Positions 25,126-33,317 of a stretch of 64,000 bases of DNA are shown in pieces. The notes under the pieces were generated by a model. That model had not been told where the DNA came from, searched no databases, and worked only from the letters and a program-made list of their open reading frames with translations. A program made the translations under genes and the position numbers. The stretch spans positions 124,001 to 188,000 of the forward strand of contig JADJOY010000016.1 in the NCBI GenBank assembly GCA_016713535.1, given 5' to 3'. This stretch comes from Deltaproteobacteria bacterium. Its GTDB lineage: Bacteria > JADJOY01. Within the stretch, counting starts at the first letter, position 1. The number at the start of each line of letters is the position of its first letter.

Positions 25126-25750
25126 TGCGCAACCGGACTCCCCCGCCTGGCCGGCCCCTGCGTACCGCCCGGTGACATCCGTTCTCGAACCGAGCCGCGA
25201 TGTCACCGGCGCGTGCCGGGCCTAACGATCTTCGTCACGGCCTCACCACGAAACCGCGCCGGCGGCGCCGGTGCGCCGACCCTGATCGTTTCCATGGCGC
25301 AGCGCGGCAGAGATGACGTCCGCGCGGACCGGCCCTTTCGCGAAGGCTCGATCGCCGCGCACGGGTCGCGCGACGCAACGGCGCATGCGGCCGGGGGTGC
25401 GCCCGCGTTCGTCGAGCGTCGACCGGAATCGAGATTCCGCAAAATCGCCGCATTTCACGAAGCGTGGATCCGGGGGCAACCGCGGCGGCGATGCTCGCGG
25501 GCGCAGAGAGCTCGTTTCGACGAGTGGCCGAGGCAGCGCGTCGCACACTTCGCCTCGTGACGAGCGGGTCACGTCAGGCACGCGACGCGGTCGTGCGCGT
25601 CCCCTCAACATCCGTTCGGTTGCCCGAGTCACGCGGTTCGCGGCCCGGGTCTTGCGTCACGCCACCACCAACGCTGACTCGAGCCTCGCTACGTGGAGCC
25701 GTCCCTCCCGGTCTCCACCGTGAACGGTCGGCGAGCGGGTCTCTCTGCCG
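25126..25750. other. Intergenic region upstream of clock-like operon
   Basis: A 625-bp space with several overlapping open frames on both strands, none with recognisable protein features. The promoter and any clock-control sites for the six-gene operon at 25751 should lie here. No clear -35/-10 pair or repeat was identified by eye. Confidence 0.5.
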
Positions 25751-27226
25751 ATGGACGCTTCAGAGACGAGCGCAGGGCGCTACGCATCGATCGTCCAGGC
25801 GTCCCCCGACGCGATCGCCTCGATGGACGATCGCGGGCGGATCGTGGTCTGGAACCCGCGCGCCGAGCACACGTTCGGGTGGAGTCGCGACGAGGTGGTC
25901 GGCTGCGTGTTCCACGAGATCCTGGTTCCCGCCGACTCCTGGCCGATCTACGACAGCCAGCGCGGAAGCGCTCGCCGCGCCGCGAACGACTCGAGCGCCC
26001 TGAGCTGGTTTCCGCTGGTGATGCGCCGCAAGGATCGCGGCGAGATCGATCTGGAAGTCGCGCTCAGCGCATTCGGGGAGCCCGACCCGGCGGGATGGAC
26101 CGCCTTCATGCGCGTCCCCCGCGATCCCCGGCAGGAAACCGAGCTCTTCCGGCTCGCCGTCGAGGCCTCACCGGCCGGCATCGTGCTCACCGACGAGGAC
26201 GGCTGCATCACGCTGGTGAACGCACACGTCGAGCGCGCCCTCGGCTGGCGGCGCAGCGAGCTGATCGGCCAGCCCATCGAGGTCCTGGTACCCGAGCGCG
26301 CGCGCGAGCGACACACCACCGAGCGGACCTCGTACGCATCGCACCCCGAGCGGCGTCCGATGGGCGCGCACCGCATCCTGCTGGCGCGCCGCAAGGACGG
26401 CAGCGAGTGCGCGGTGGAGATCGGCCTCAACCCGATCGTCACGGCGCGCGGGACGCGGGTGCTGGCCGTGCTCGTCGATCTGAGCGAGCGCCAGCGCGCC
26501 GCGAGCCAGGCCGAGCGAACCCAGCGCGAGCTCGACCGCGCCAACCTCGACCTCGACCAGTTCGCCTATATCGCCTCCCACGACCTGCGTGCGCCACTTC
26601 GAGCCATCTCGAGCCTGGCGGGGTGGATCGTCGAGGACCTGGGCGCCGCGACGCCGCCATCGGTGGCCAGCCACGTGACGCGCCTCAAGGCGCGGATCGG
26701 CCGGATGGAACGCCTCATCGACGGGCTGCTCCAGTTCGCGCGCGCCAACCGGCCCGGAGATGACATCGCGCGCGTCGACTCCGCCGAGCTCACCCGCAAC
26801 GCGGTGGCGCTGCTCGCGCCGCGCGATGGGCTCAAGACCGTGATCGACGACACGATGCCCTCACTCGAGGCGTCCGGTGTGCGGCTCGAGCAGGTGCTCC
26901 GCAACCTCCTCGACAACGCCTACAAGCACCACGATGGCAAGGACGGCCACGTGGTGGTCGGATGCCAGGAGCGCCCGAACTGCTTCGAGTTCTTCGTCGC
27001 CGACGACGGTCCCGGCATCCCGATCGAGCACCACGAACGGATCTTCCAGCCTTTCCAGACGTTGCGTCCGCGCGACGAGGTGGAAGGTAGCGGTCTGGGT
27101 CTGGCGCTGGTGCGCAAGATCCTCGAGTCGCATGGCGGACGGATCTGGCTCGACCGTTCCACGGGCCGCGGCACGACGTTCCGCTTCACCTGGCCGAAGC
27201 CCGACGCGTCGGGGAGTCGAGGCTGA
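25751..27226 (+). CDS. PAS-PAS sensor histidine kinase, first gene of clock-like operon
   Basis: A 491-residue soluble kinase. Two PAS domains occupy about residues 8-120 (IVQASPDAIASMDDRGRIVVWN) and 130-250 (AVEASPAGIVLTDEDG). A short coiled helix (QRELDRANLDLDQF) leads into the H-box FAYIASHDLRAPLR with phospho-His near 277. The ATPase domain shows NLLDNAYKH, DDGPGIP, FQPFQTL and GSGLGLALV. The H-box and following Rcp1-type regulator resemble phytochrome-class phosphorelays, but no chromophore domain is present. Its stop overlaps the next ATG by one base. It may act as clock input or output, like SasA or CikA in cyanobacteria, though it has no KaiB-like sensor domain. Confidence 0.93.
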   Translation: MDASETSAGRYASIVQASPDAIASMDDRGRIVVWNPRAEHTFGWSRDEVVGCVFHEILVPADSWPIYDSQRGSARRAANDSSALSWFPLVMRRKDRGEIDLEVALSAFGEPDPAGWTAFMRVPRDPRQETELFRLAVEASPAGIVLTDEDGCITLVNAHVERALGWRRSELIGQPIEVLVPERARERHTTERTSYASHPERRPMGAHRILLARRKDGSECAVEIGLNPIVTARGTRVLAVLVDLSERQRAASQAERTQRELDRANLDLDQFAYIASHDLRAPLRAISSLAGWIVEDLGAATPPSVASHVTRLKARIGRMERLIDGLLQFARANRPGDDIARVDSAELTRNAVALLAPRDGLKTVIDDTMPSLEASGVRLEQVLRNLLDNAYKHHDGKDGHVVVGCQERPNCFEFFVADDGPGIPIEHHERIFQPFQTLRPRDEVEGSGLGLALVRKILESHGGRIWLDRSTGRGTTFRFTWPKPDASGSRG

Positions 27227-27651
27227 TGAGAGCCGAGCCCGTCACGATCCTTCACGTCGAGGACGACGACGTGGACGCCATGGCGATCGAGCGAGGCTTC
27301 CGGCGTCTCGCGCTCGCGCCGCCCATCGTGCGTGCCAAGGACGGCTACGAGGCGCTCGAGATCCTGCGGGGCACTCACGCGGGGCAGCGCCTCCACCAGC
27401 CCTTCGTGGTGCTCCTCGACTGGAGCCTGCCCCGCATGGGCGGCGGCGAGCTGCTCGCCCGGATGCGCGCCGACCGCGAGCTGCGCACCGCCGTGGTGTT
27501 CGTACTCACCACGTCGCGCGACCCCGCGGACCGCCTCGCCGCCTACGAGCTCAACGTCGCCGGGTACCTCGTCAAGAGCGACCGCACGGAGGAGCTGCTG
27601 CCCGCGCTCGCGATGATCGCGCAGTACGGGCGCGTGGTGGAGCTGCCGTGA
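27226..27651 (+). CDS. Single-domain response regulator, Rcp1-type
   Basis: A 141-residue receiver without an output domain. It has the acidic pocket HVEDDDVD, phosphoacceptor Asp65 ([13 protein letters not shown]), TTS at the switch position and Lys in YLVKSDR. The long loop after the third helix ([11 protein letters not shown]) is typical of regulators paired with phytochrome-like kinases. It overlaps the kinase stop (TGATG), so it is translationally coupled and is the probable phosphate acceptor of that kinase. With no DNA-binding domain it must act by protein contact or by passing phosphate on. Confidence 0.92.
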   Translation: MRAEPVTILHVEDDDVDAMAIERGFRRLALAPPIVRAKDGYEALEILRGTHAGQRLHQPFVVLLDWSLPRMGGGELLARMRADRELRTAVVFVLTTSRDPADRLAAYELNVAGYLVKSDRTEELLPALAMIAQYGRVVELP

Positions 27652-28526
27652 GAGGGGCCGTGGCCACGCGTCTGGAGCTCTTGGTCGTCGACGACGACGA
27701 GGTCGACGTGGAGGCCATCCGCCGCGCCCTGGTCCAGGCGGGTACCGAGGCGTCGATCCAGCGTGCCGCCACCGTGTCCGCCGGCCTCGAGGCGCTGCGC
27801 TCGGCGGTGGCCGACGCGGTGCTGGTCGACTACCGCCTCCCCGACGGGGACGGGCTCGGCTTCGTGCGCGAGGCGCTCGCCGAATCGCGCGGTCCGTGCC
27901 CGATCATCCTGCTCACGGTGGTGCAAGACGAGGAGATCGGCATCCGGGCCCTCCAGGAGGGTGCCCAGGACTACCTCATCAAGAGCGAGATCACCGGTCC
28001 GTTGCTGGTGCGCTCGATCCGCTACGCCATGGAGCGAGCACGGCTGCAGTCCGTGCTGCTCGCTCGCCACGACGTCGAGGCGCATCGCCGCGAGGTCCAC
28101 GTGCTCGATCGGCTCGCGGCCGACGAGCCCACTCCTCACACCACGCGGGTGTTCGGCATCCGCTCGCTGCGCGAGGGATCCCCGACCGCGTTCGAGAGCT
28201 TCCGCGTGCGATACGCCGAGATCGTCGACCTGGCACTCGACCAGCGCGCCTACCGCGTCGACCACCGGCTCTCCGATCGACTGCGGCGGCTCGCCGACGA
28301 CCTCGGCGCCTACCACGCCGGCCCCCGCGACGTGGTCGATCTGCACGCGACCGTGCTGCGCGCGGCCGACGCCGCCGGCACCGGCAGCAAGCTGCGCGTG
28401 CTCGCCGAGGAAGCCCGGGTGCTGGTCCTCGAGCTGATGGGCTACCTGACTCAGTACTACCGCGCGAGCTCGATCCGCTCCGATGCACTTCGTCCGTTCA
28501 CGCCTGCTACACGAGGCTCCCCATGA
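27648..28526 (+). CDS. Receiver fused to KaiA/RsbU-like helical domain (candidate KaiA-like protein)
   Basis: A 292-residue protein from GTG 27648, with GGAG five bases upstream and GTGA overlap with the previous stop. Residues 8-128 form a true receiver (VVDDDEVD, Asp61 in [12 protein letters not shown], Thr90, Lys112). A helix links it to residues about 178-275, a helical domain resembling the C-terminal domain of KaiA: Tyr189-x-Glu-Ile-Val aligns with Kai[18 protein letters not shown] (228-238) with KVVEIHMELMD, and YLTQYYR (266-272) with HLCEMYR. RsbU N-domains share this fold, so that is the main alternative. Placement directly before kaiB favours the KaiA-like reading. The normal KaiA pseudo-receiver is replaced by a phosphorylatable one. 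Confidence 0.75.
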   Translation: MRGAVATRLELLVVDDDEVDVEAIRRALVQAGTEASIQRAATVSAGLEALRSAVADAVLVDYRLPDGDGLGFVREALAESRGPCPIILLTVVQDEEIGIRALQEGAQDYLIKSEITGPLLVRSIRYAMERARLQSVLLARHDVEAHRREVHVLDRLAADEPTPHTTRVFGIRSLREGSPTAFESFRVRYAEIVDLALDQRAYRVDHRLSDRLRRLADDLGAYHAGPRDVVDLHATVLRAADAAGTGSKLRVLAEEARVLVLELMGYLTQYYRASSIRSDALRPFTPATRGSP

Positions 28527-28813
28527 ATGACGTGAAGGTTCTGCTACGGCTCTTCGTCACGGGACACACCCCGCGCTCGGAGGCGGCGATCCGCAATCTC
28601 CGGCGCATCTGCGAGGAAGACCTGAAGGGCCAGTACGAGCTCGAGATCATCGACGTCCTGGAGCGCCCTCAGCTCGCCGAGGACGAGAAGATCCTCGCCA
28701 CCCCGACCCTGATCAAGCAGCTTCCCCCTCCGCTCCGGCGGATCATCGGTGACATGTCGAACTCCGAGCGCGTGCTGCTGGGGCTCGACCTGATCGCGAG
28801 GAGCTCGGCGTGA
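28523..28813 (+). CDS. kaiB: Circadian clock protein KaiB
   Basis: A 96-residue thioredoxin-like fold-switching protein. It closely follows the cyanobacterial form: [60 protein letters not shown] and [11 protein letters not shown]. In the known clock, KaiB binds the CI ring of phosphorylated KaiC and sequesters KaiA. ATG 28523 overlaps the preceding stop (ATGA), and its own stop overlaps the kaiC start (GTGA). The length and the invariant ATPT/PPP block show a genuine KaiB rather than a thioredoxin. Confidence 0.97.
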   Translation: MNDVKVLLRLFVTGHTPRSEAAIRNLRRICEEDLKGQYELEIIDVLERPQLAEDEKILATPTLIKQLPPPLRRIIGDMSNSERVLLGLDLIARSSA

Positions 28814-30347
28814 ATCACGACGGCGGCACCACCACGCACGCGAGCCACGACGGCGTCGACAAGGTGCGGACGGGAATCGCGGGATTCGACACCATCGCGA
28901 ACGGCGGCATTCCCCGCGGTCGCTGCACGCTGGTCTCCGGCACCGCGGGGAGCGCGAAGACGGTGTTCGCGACCCATTTCCTGATCGAGGGCATCAAGCA
29001 GTCGAACGAGAACGGCGTCTTCGTCACCTTCGAGGAGTCGCCCGCCGACATCCGGCGCAACATGCTCGGCTTCGGGTGGGACATCACGGGCTGGGAGCGC
29101 GCCGGGCGCTGGGCGTTCGTCGACGCCTCGCCGCAGCCCGACGACGCCGACGTGCTCATCACGGGGCCGTACGACTTCGGCGCGCTGATGGCGCGCATCG
29201 AATCCGCGGTGCGCCGCGTCTCCGCCCAGCGCGTCGCCCTCGACTCGCTCGCCGCCGTGTTCGGTCGGTTTCCCGATGCGAGCCTGGTGCGCAACGAGCT
29301 CTTCCGCCTCGCGGTCAGCCTACGGGCGATGGGCGTGACGGCGCTCAGCGACCGCCGAGCGCGCAGGAGTACGGCGAGATCGCGCTACGGCGTCGAGGAG
29401 TTCGTCGCCGACAACGTGGTGATCCTGCGCAACGCCCTCGACGAGGAGAAGCGCCGCCGAACCGTGGAGATCCTCAAGTTCCGCGGCACCACCCACCAGA
29501 AGGGCGAGTTTCCGTTCACCGTCATGCCCGAGGAAGGCATCGTGGTGCTGCCGCTCTCGGCGATGGAGCTGACCCAGCGCTCGTCGAGCGTGCGCATCGA
29601 GAGCGGCAACGGCTCGCTCGACGAGATGTGCGGCGGGGGTTCTTCCGCGACTCCATCGTGCTGGTGTCGGGCGCCACCGGCACCGGTAAGACCCTCATGG
29701 TCACGGAGTTCATGGCGGGCGGCATCCGCAAAGAGGAGCGCTGCCTGCTGCTCGCGTTCGAGGAGAGCCGCGAGCAGCTCTTCCGCAACGCCCACGGCTG
29801 GGGTGTCGACTTCGAGGCGATGGAGCGGGAGGGCAGCTTGCGCGTGGTCTGTCAGTACCCGGAGGCGATCAGCCTCGAGGACGCGCTCATCCGCATCAAG
29901 CAGCTCATCCGCGACCACCGGCCGGACCGGGTGGCCGTGGACAGCCTGTCGGCGCTGGAGCGCGTGTCGTCCATCAAGGGGTTCCGCGAGTTCGTGATCG
30001 GCCTGACGTCCTTCATCAAGCACCAGGACATCGCCGGGCTGTTGACGTCGACGAGCGCCACGCTCATGGGCGGCGCGTCCGTCACGGAGGCGCACATCTC
30101 CACCGTCACCGACTCGATCATCTTGCTGCGCTACGTCGAGATCAACGGCGAGATGCGCCGCGGCATCGCGGTGCTCAAGATGCGCGGATCGCGCCACGAC
30201 AAGGACATCCGCGAGTTCTCGATCGATGGCGCCGGCATGCACGTGGGTCGGCCGTTCCGCAACGTGGTGGGTATCCTCGCCGGAAACCCCACCCAGATCC
30301 CGCTCGGCGAGATCGAGCGTGTGAGCGATCTCTTCCAGCGCGAATGA
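28810..30347 (+). CDS. kaiC: Circadian clock protein KaiC, apparent frameshift
   Basis: About 512 residues if one missing base in the G-run at 29635-29639 is restored; the frame otherwise breaks between DEMCGGG and [11 protein letters not shown]. The CI domain has P-loop GTAGSAKT (Lys50) and paired Glu75/76 (TFEES). The CII domain has GATGTGKT and AFEES. The autophosphorylation dyad is present as AHISTVTD (Ser codon 30099-30101, Thr 30102-30104), with the upstream Thr also kept. The tail [14 protein letters not shown] matches the A-loop, though the end is shorter than in Synechococcus. A patch at 29344-29387 also loses the TTAER...EYGEIARYG consensus, which is readable only by switching frames. 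Known role: ATPase and autokinase/phosphatase core oscillator. Confidence 0.93.
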
Positions 30348-32629
30348 AGGGACCGTCGGGGTACCTGGCCATGGAAACCTCCCGGATCCTGCACGTCGAA
30401 GACGACGCCATCGACGCGGACTGGTTCGCCCGCGTGGTCGAGCGCATGGCCTCGGAGCGAACGCCGCGCGGCTCGCTCGAGATCATCCACTGCAAGCGTC
30501 TCGGCGAGGCGCTCGAGTGCCTGCGCTTCGCGACCGTGAGCGTCATCGTCCTCGACGTATGCCTCCCCGATGCGACGCCCGCCCAGGCCGTGGCCCAGGT
30601 GAAGTCCGCCGCGCCCGGGATCCCGGTGATCGTGCTCTCGGGACGCTCCTACGCCGAGATGTGCGGCGCGGGGCTCGCGCGAGAGCTCTACGGCTTCGTC
30701 TCGAAGAGCGACGCGTCGCCGGTCTTCCTGGGCGAGGTGCTGCGGAACACCCTCGACCTCAGCCAGGCGCAGGCACAGCTCCGCAGCGTCATCCACCGCA
30801 GCGCGGACGGCATGGTGGTGATCGACGCGAACGGCGTGGTCCGGTTCGCCAATCCCGCCGCCGCGGAGATGTTCGGGCGCTCGCTCGACGAGCTGCGCGG
30901 GCAGCCCTTCGGAGCCCCGGTGGTGACCGGCGACTCCGCCGAGGTTCAGGTGGGTCTGGACCGCATCGCCGAGATGCGAGTGGTGGACATCGACTGGGAA
31001 GGACGGCCGGCGCGGCTCGCCTCGCTGCGCGACGTGACCGAGCGCCGCCGCGCCGAGGCCGCGCTACGCACCTCCGAGGAGCGGCTGCGCGCGATGTCGG
31101 ACAGCGCGCCGGACGCCATGGTGACCTTCGACGCGCGGGGCCACATCGTCGGCTGGAATCCCGCGGCGGAGCGGATCTTCGGCCACCCGACACCCGCCGC
31201 GCTCGGGCTCACCGTCCGCGCGCTGGTGGCGGGGGCCGACGACCGCCAGCGGTTCCAGCTCGCGTCGGCGCGCGCGGCGGTGACGACGTTCGGCGGCGGC
31301 GAGCCCGCGACCCTGGTGCTGCGGGGCCTTCGCGGCGACAGCCGGGACTTCCCGATGGAGGTCCAGCTCGCGCACTGGCAGGCCGCCGACGGCGCCTTCA
31401 CCACCGCCTTCTTCCGTGACATCACCGAGCGCGAGCAGCTCGAGCTCAAGCTCGCCTCGACCCAGAAGATGGACGCGATGGGCCGGCTCGCCGGCGGCGT
31501 GGCGCACGACTTCAACAACCTGCTCACGGCGATCCTCGGCCATACCGAGATGATGCTCCAGGAGCTGCCCGAGCCGAGCTCGCTGCGCGAGCACGTCGCG
31601 GACGTACGCGAAGCGGGTCTGCGCGCCGCCCAGCTCACCCACCAGCTCCTGGCGTTCAGCCGGCGACAACCGACCTCACCCCGTCCGCTCGACCTGGGCC
31701 AGACCGTTTCGGGCATGCAGCGCATGCTCCAGCACATCATCGGCGAGGACATCACCATCGAAGCGGCCTGCATGCCCGACCTGTGGGCCGTGCGCGCCGA
31801 CCCGTCGCAGATCGAGCAGGTGATCCTGAACCTGGTCGTCAATGCCAAGGACGCCATGCCTCACGGCGGGACGTTGCGGATCGAGCTGACCAACGTCGAG
31901 CTCGACTCCGCGGCGGTCGCCGCCTTCCCGAACGCCGAGCCCGGCAGCTTCGTTCGGCTCTCGGTGATCGACCACGGCTGCGGCATGGACCGCGCAACCC
32001 AGGCGCGGATCTTCGAGCCCTTCTTCACCACCAAGCCGGAAGGTCACGGCACCGGTCTCGGGCTCGCGACGGTCTACGGCATCGTCGAGCAGAGCCGGGG
32101 ACACATCGAGGTCGAGAGCGAGCTGGGCCGCGGCACGTCGTTCCGGGTCTACCTGCCGCGGATCCGGGAGGCCGGCGTCGAACCGTCACCCGCGGCTCCG
32201 GTCCGCGAGGACGTGGGTGGAAGCGAGACGGTGTTGCTGGTCGAGGACGACGAGGTCGTGCGGCGCGTCGCGCGACAGGGGCTCGAAGCCCACGGCTACC
32301 GGGTGCTCGCCTGCGAGAGTGCCGGCGAGGCTCTCGAGCGAATGGCGAGCGAGTCCGCCCCCATCGACCTGCTGATCACGGACGTCGTGATGCCGGAGAT
32401 GAACGGATGCGACCTCGCGACCCTCGTGAGCAAGCGCCAGCCGGGCATCCGGGTGCTCTTCATCTCCGGTTACACGGGAGAGGCCATGCTGCGCTACGGC
32501 GTCGTCGACCAGTCCGCGGCGTTCCTCGCCAAACCCTTCGGTCCGCTGACGCTGGTACGTAGGGCGCGCGAGCTCCTCGACGCGAGGGTGGAGCTTGTCG
32601 CAACGCGACCACGCGAAGAACGCGACTGA
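30344..32629 (+). CDS. Receiver-PAS-PAS hybrid histidine kinase, last gene of clock-like operon
   Basis: A 761-residue protein whose ATG overlaps the kaiC stop (ATGA). Order: receiver (about 14-130; HVEDDAIDAD, VLDVCLPD, SKSD), PAS (about 145-240), PAS (about 250-365), H-box GGVAHDFNNLLTAILGH with phospho-His near 388, ATPase domain (NLVVNAKDAM, GCGMD, FEPFFTT, GTGLGLATVYGI), and C-terminal receiver (VLLVEDDEVVRR, ITDVVMPEMNG, FLAKPFGP). It has no transmembrane helix. A receiver at both ends suits a relay that reads the clock state and passes phosphate onward. A start at ATG 30371 would trim nine residues. A bidirectional hairpin follows downstream. Confidence 0.93.
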   Translation: MKGPSGYLAMETSRILHVEDDAIDADWFARVVERMASERTPRGSLEIIHCKRLGEALECLRFATVSVIVLDVCLPDATPAQAVAQVKSAAPGIPVIVLSGRSYAEMCGAGLARELYGFVSKSDASPVFLGEVLRNTLDLSQAQAQLRSVIHRSADGMVVIDANGVVRFANPAAAEMFGRSLDELRGQPFGAPVVTGDSAEVQVGLDRIAEMRVVDIDWEGRPARLASLRDVTERRRAEAALRTSEERLRAMSDSAPDAMVTFDARGHIVGWNPAAERIFGHPTPAALGLTVRALVAGADDRQRFQLASARAAVTTFGGGEPATLVLRGLRGDSRDFPMEVQLAHWQAADGAFTTAFFRDITEREQLELKLASTQKMDAMGRLAGGVAHDFNNLLTAILGHTEMMLQELPEPSSLREHVADVREAGLRAAQLTHQLLAFSRRQPTSPRPLDLGQTVSGMQRMLQHIIGEDITIEAACMPDLWAVRADPSQIEQVILNLVVNAKDAMPHGGTLRIELTNVELDSAAVAAFPNAEPGSFVRLSVIDHGCGMDRATQARIFEPFFTTKPEGHGTGLGLATVYGIVEQSRGHIEVESELGRGTSFRVYLPRIREAGVEPSPAAPVREDVGGSETVLLVEDDEVVRRVARQGLEAHGYRVLACESAGEALERMASESAPIDLLITDVVMPEMNGCDLATLVSKRQPGIRVLFISGYTGEAMLRYGVVDQSAAFLAKPFGPLTLVRRARELLDARVELVATRPREERD

Positions 32630-32721
32630 TCCGGGTGGGGCCCGGTTCAGCGATCGACCGGACCGGCGACGCAACGTCGGTGCGTATCGCCGGTCGCGCG
32701 GCGCGCGACCCTCCGGACGGG

Positions 32722-32746
32722 GCGGGGGGCTGGAACAGCCCCCCGC
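32722..32746. terminator. Hairpin between converging genes
   Basis: Stem GCGGGGGGCT (32722-32731) pairs with AGCCCCCCGC (32737-32746) across loop GGAAC. It lies about 90 bp after the clock-like operon and just before the stop of the converging gene at 32753, so it could serve both strands, although no T tract follows. The same hairpin in the other orientation is at 1505-1525. Confidence 0.7.
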
Positions 32747-32752
32747 AAGGAC

Positions 32753-33295
32753 TCACTCGTGGCCGATCACCCGGATGGCCTCGGCGATGCGCTCTGGATG
32801 ATCCCGCAGGATGAGCGTGTTGGTGCGCTCGTCGACCGACACGGCTCCGTCGTTGCTCAGCACCGTGCGCTCCAGGATCGCGGCGAGGTTCTTGGCGTCG
32901 GCGTAGCGCACCTGGACCATGCGGGTCTCGACGGGTGACTCGGCACGCGCGGGCGTGAGCGGCCGGAACGCGGCGGACTCCTGGGGCGCGATCATCACCA
33001 CGTTCCCCTGGTAGTCGGCGCGCAGGCCGTAGAGCCTGAGCGAGAGGTCGAGGAACTGCCGCCACGTCACGCTGCCGAGCTTGAGCGTGATCTTGCGATC
33101 GACCGCCGGGTCGAGGATCACGTTGAGGCCGGTGTCGTCGGCCATCATCCGCAAGACGTTGGCGAGGTGCGCGTCCTGGAGATCGATCGAGACGGTCTTG
33201 GCGAGCGGATCGGCCTGAGCGGATGCGGAGGTCACTCCCGCGCCGGCCGCGAGCGCGGCCAAGGCGGCGAGAACGACGACCCGACTGCGGCTCAT
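32753..33295 (-). CDS. Secretin/TonB-short-N-terminal (STN) domain protein
   Basis: A 180-residue exported protein with a cleavable signal peptide (VVVLAALAALAAGAGVTSASA). Residues about 34-105 match the STN/N0 fold of secretins such as PilQ and GspD (SIDLQDAHLANVLRMMADDTGLNVI, then RKITLKLGSVTWRQFLDLSL). Residues about 125-178 look like a secretin N-domain (QVRYADAKNLAAILE, SVDERTNTLILRDHPERI). The pore-forming secretin domain is absent and the protein stops cleanly, so it is a free periplasmic ring-building or adaptor module. It is 22 bp downstream of an outer-membrane protein gene and probably co-transcribed. Confidence 0.85.
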   Translation of the reverse strand: MSRSRVVVLAALAALAAGAGVTSASAQADPLAKTVSIDLQDAHLANVLRMMADDTGLNVILDPAVDRKITLKLGSVTWRQFLDLSLRLYGLRADYQGNVVMIAPQESAAFRPLTPARAESPVETRMVQVRYADAKNLAAILERTVLSNDGAVSVDERTNTLILRDHPERIAEAIRVIGHE

Positions 33296-33317
33296 GCCGC
33301 CCAGCTTACCCGCCGCC

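Noticed and set aside
25213-25723. Short frames upstream of the clock-like operon
   Set aside because: Arg/Ala/Ser-rich translations in several overlapping frames, no ribosome-binding site and no recognisable motif.
27660-28526. Alternative GTG start at 27660 for the receiver/KaiA-like protein
   Set aside because: The AGGGG stretch is only two bases away, too close; GGAG sits five bases before GTG 27648, which also makes the usual overlap.
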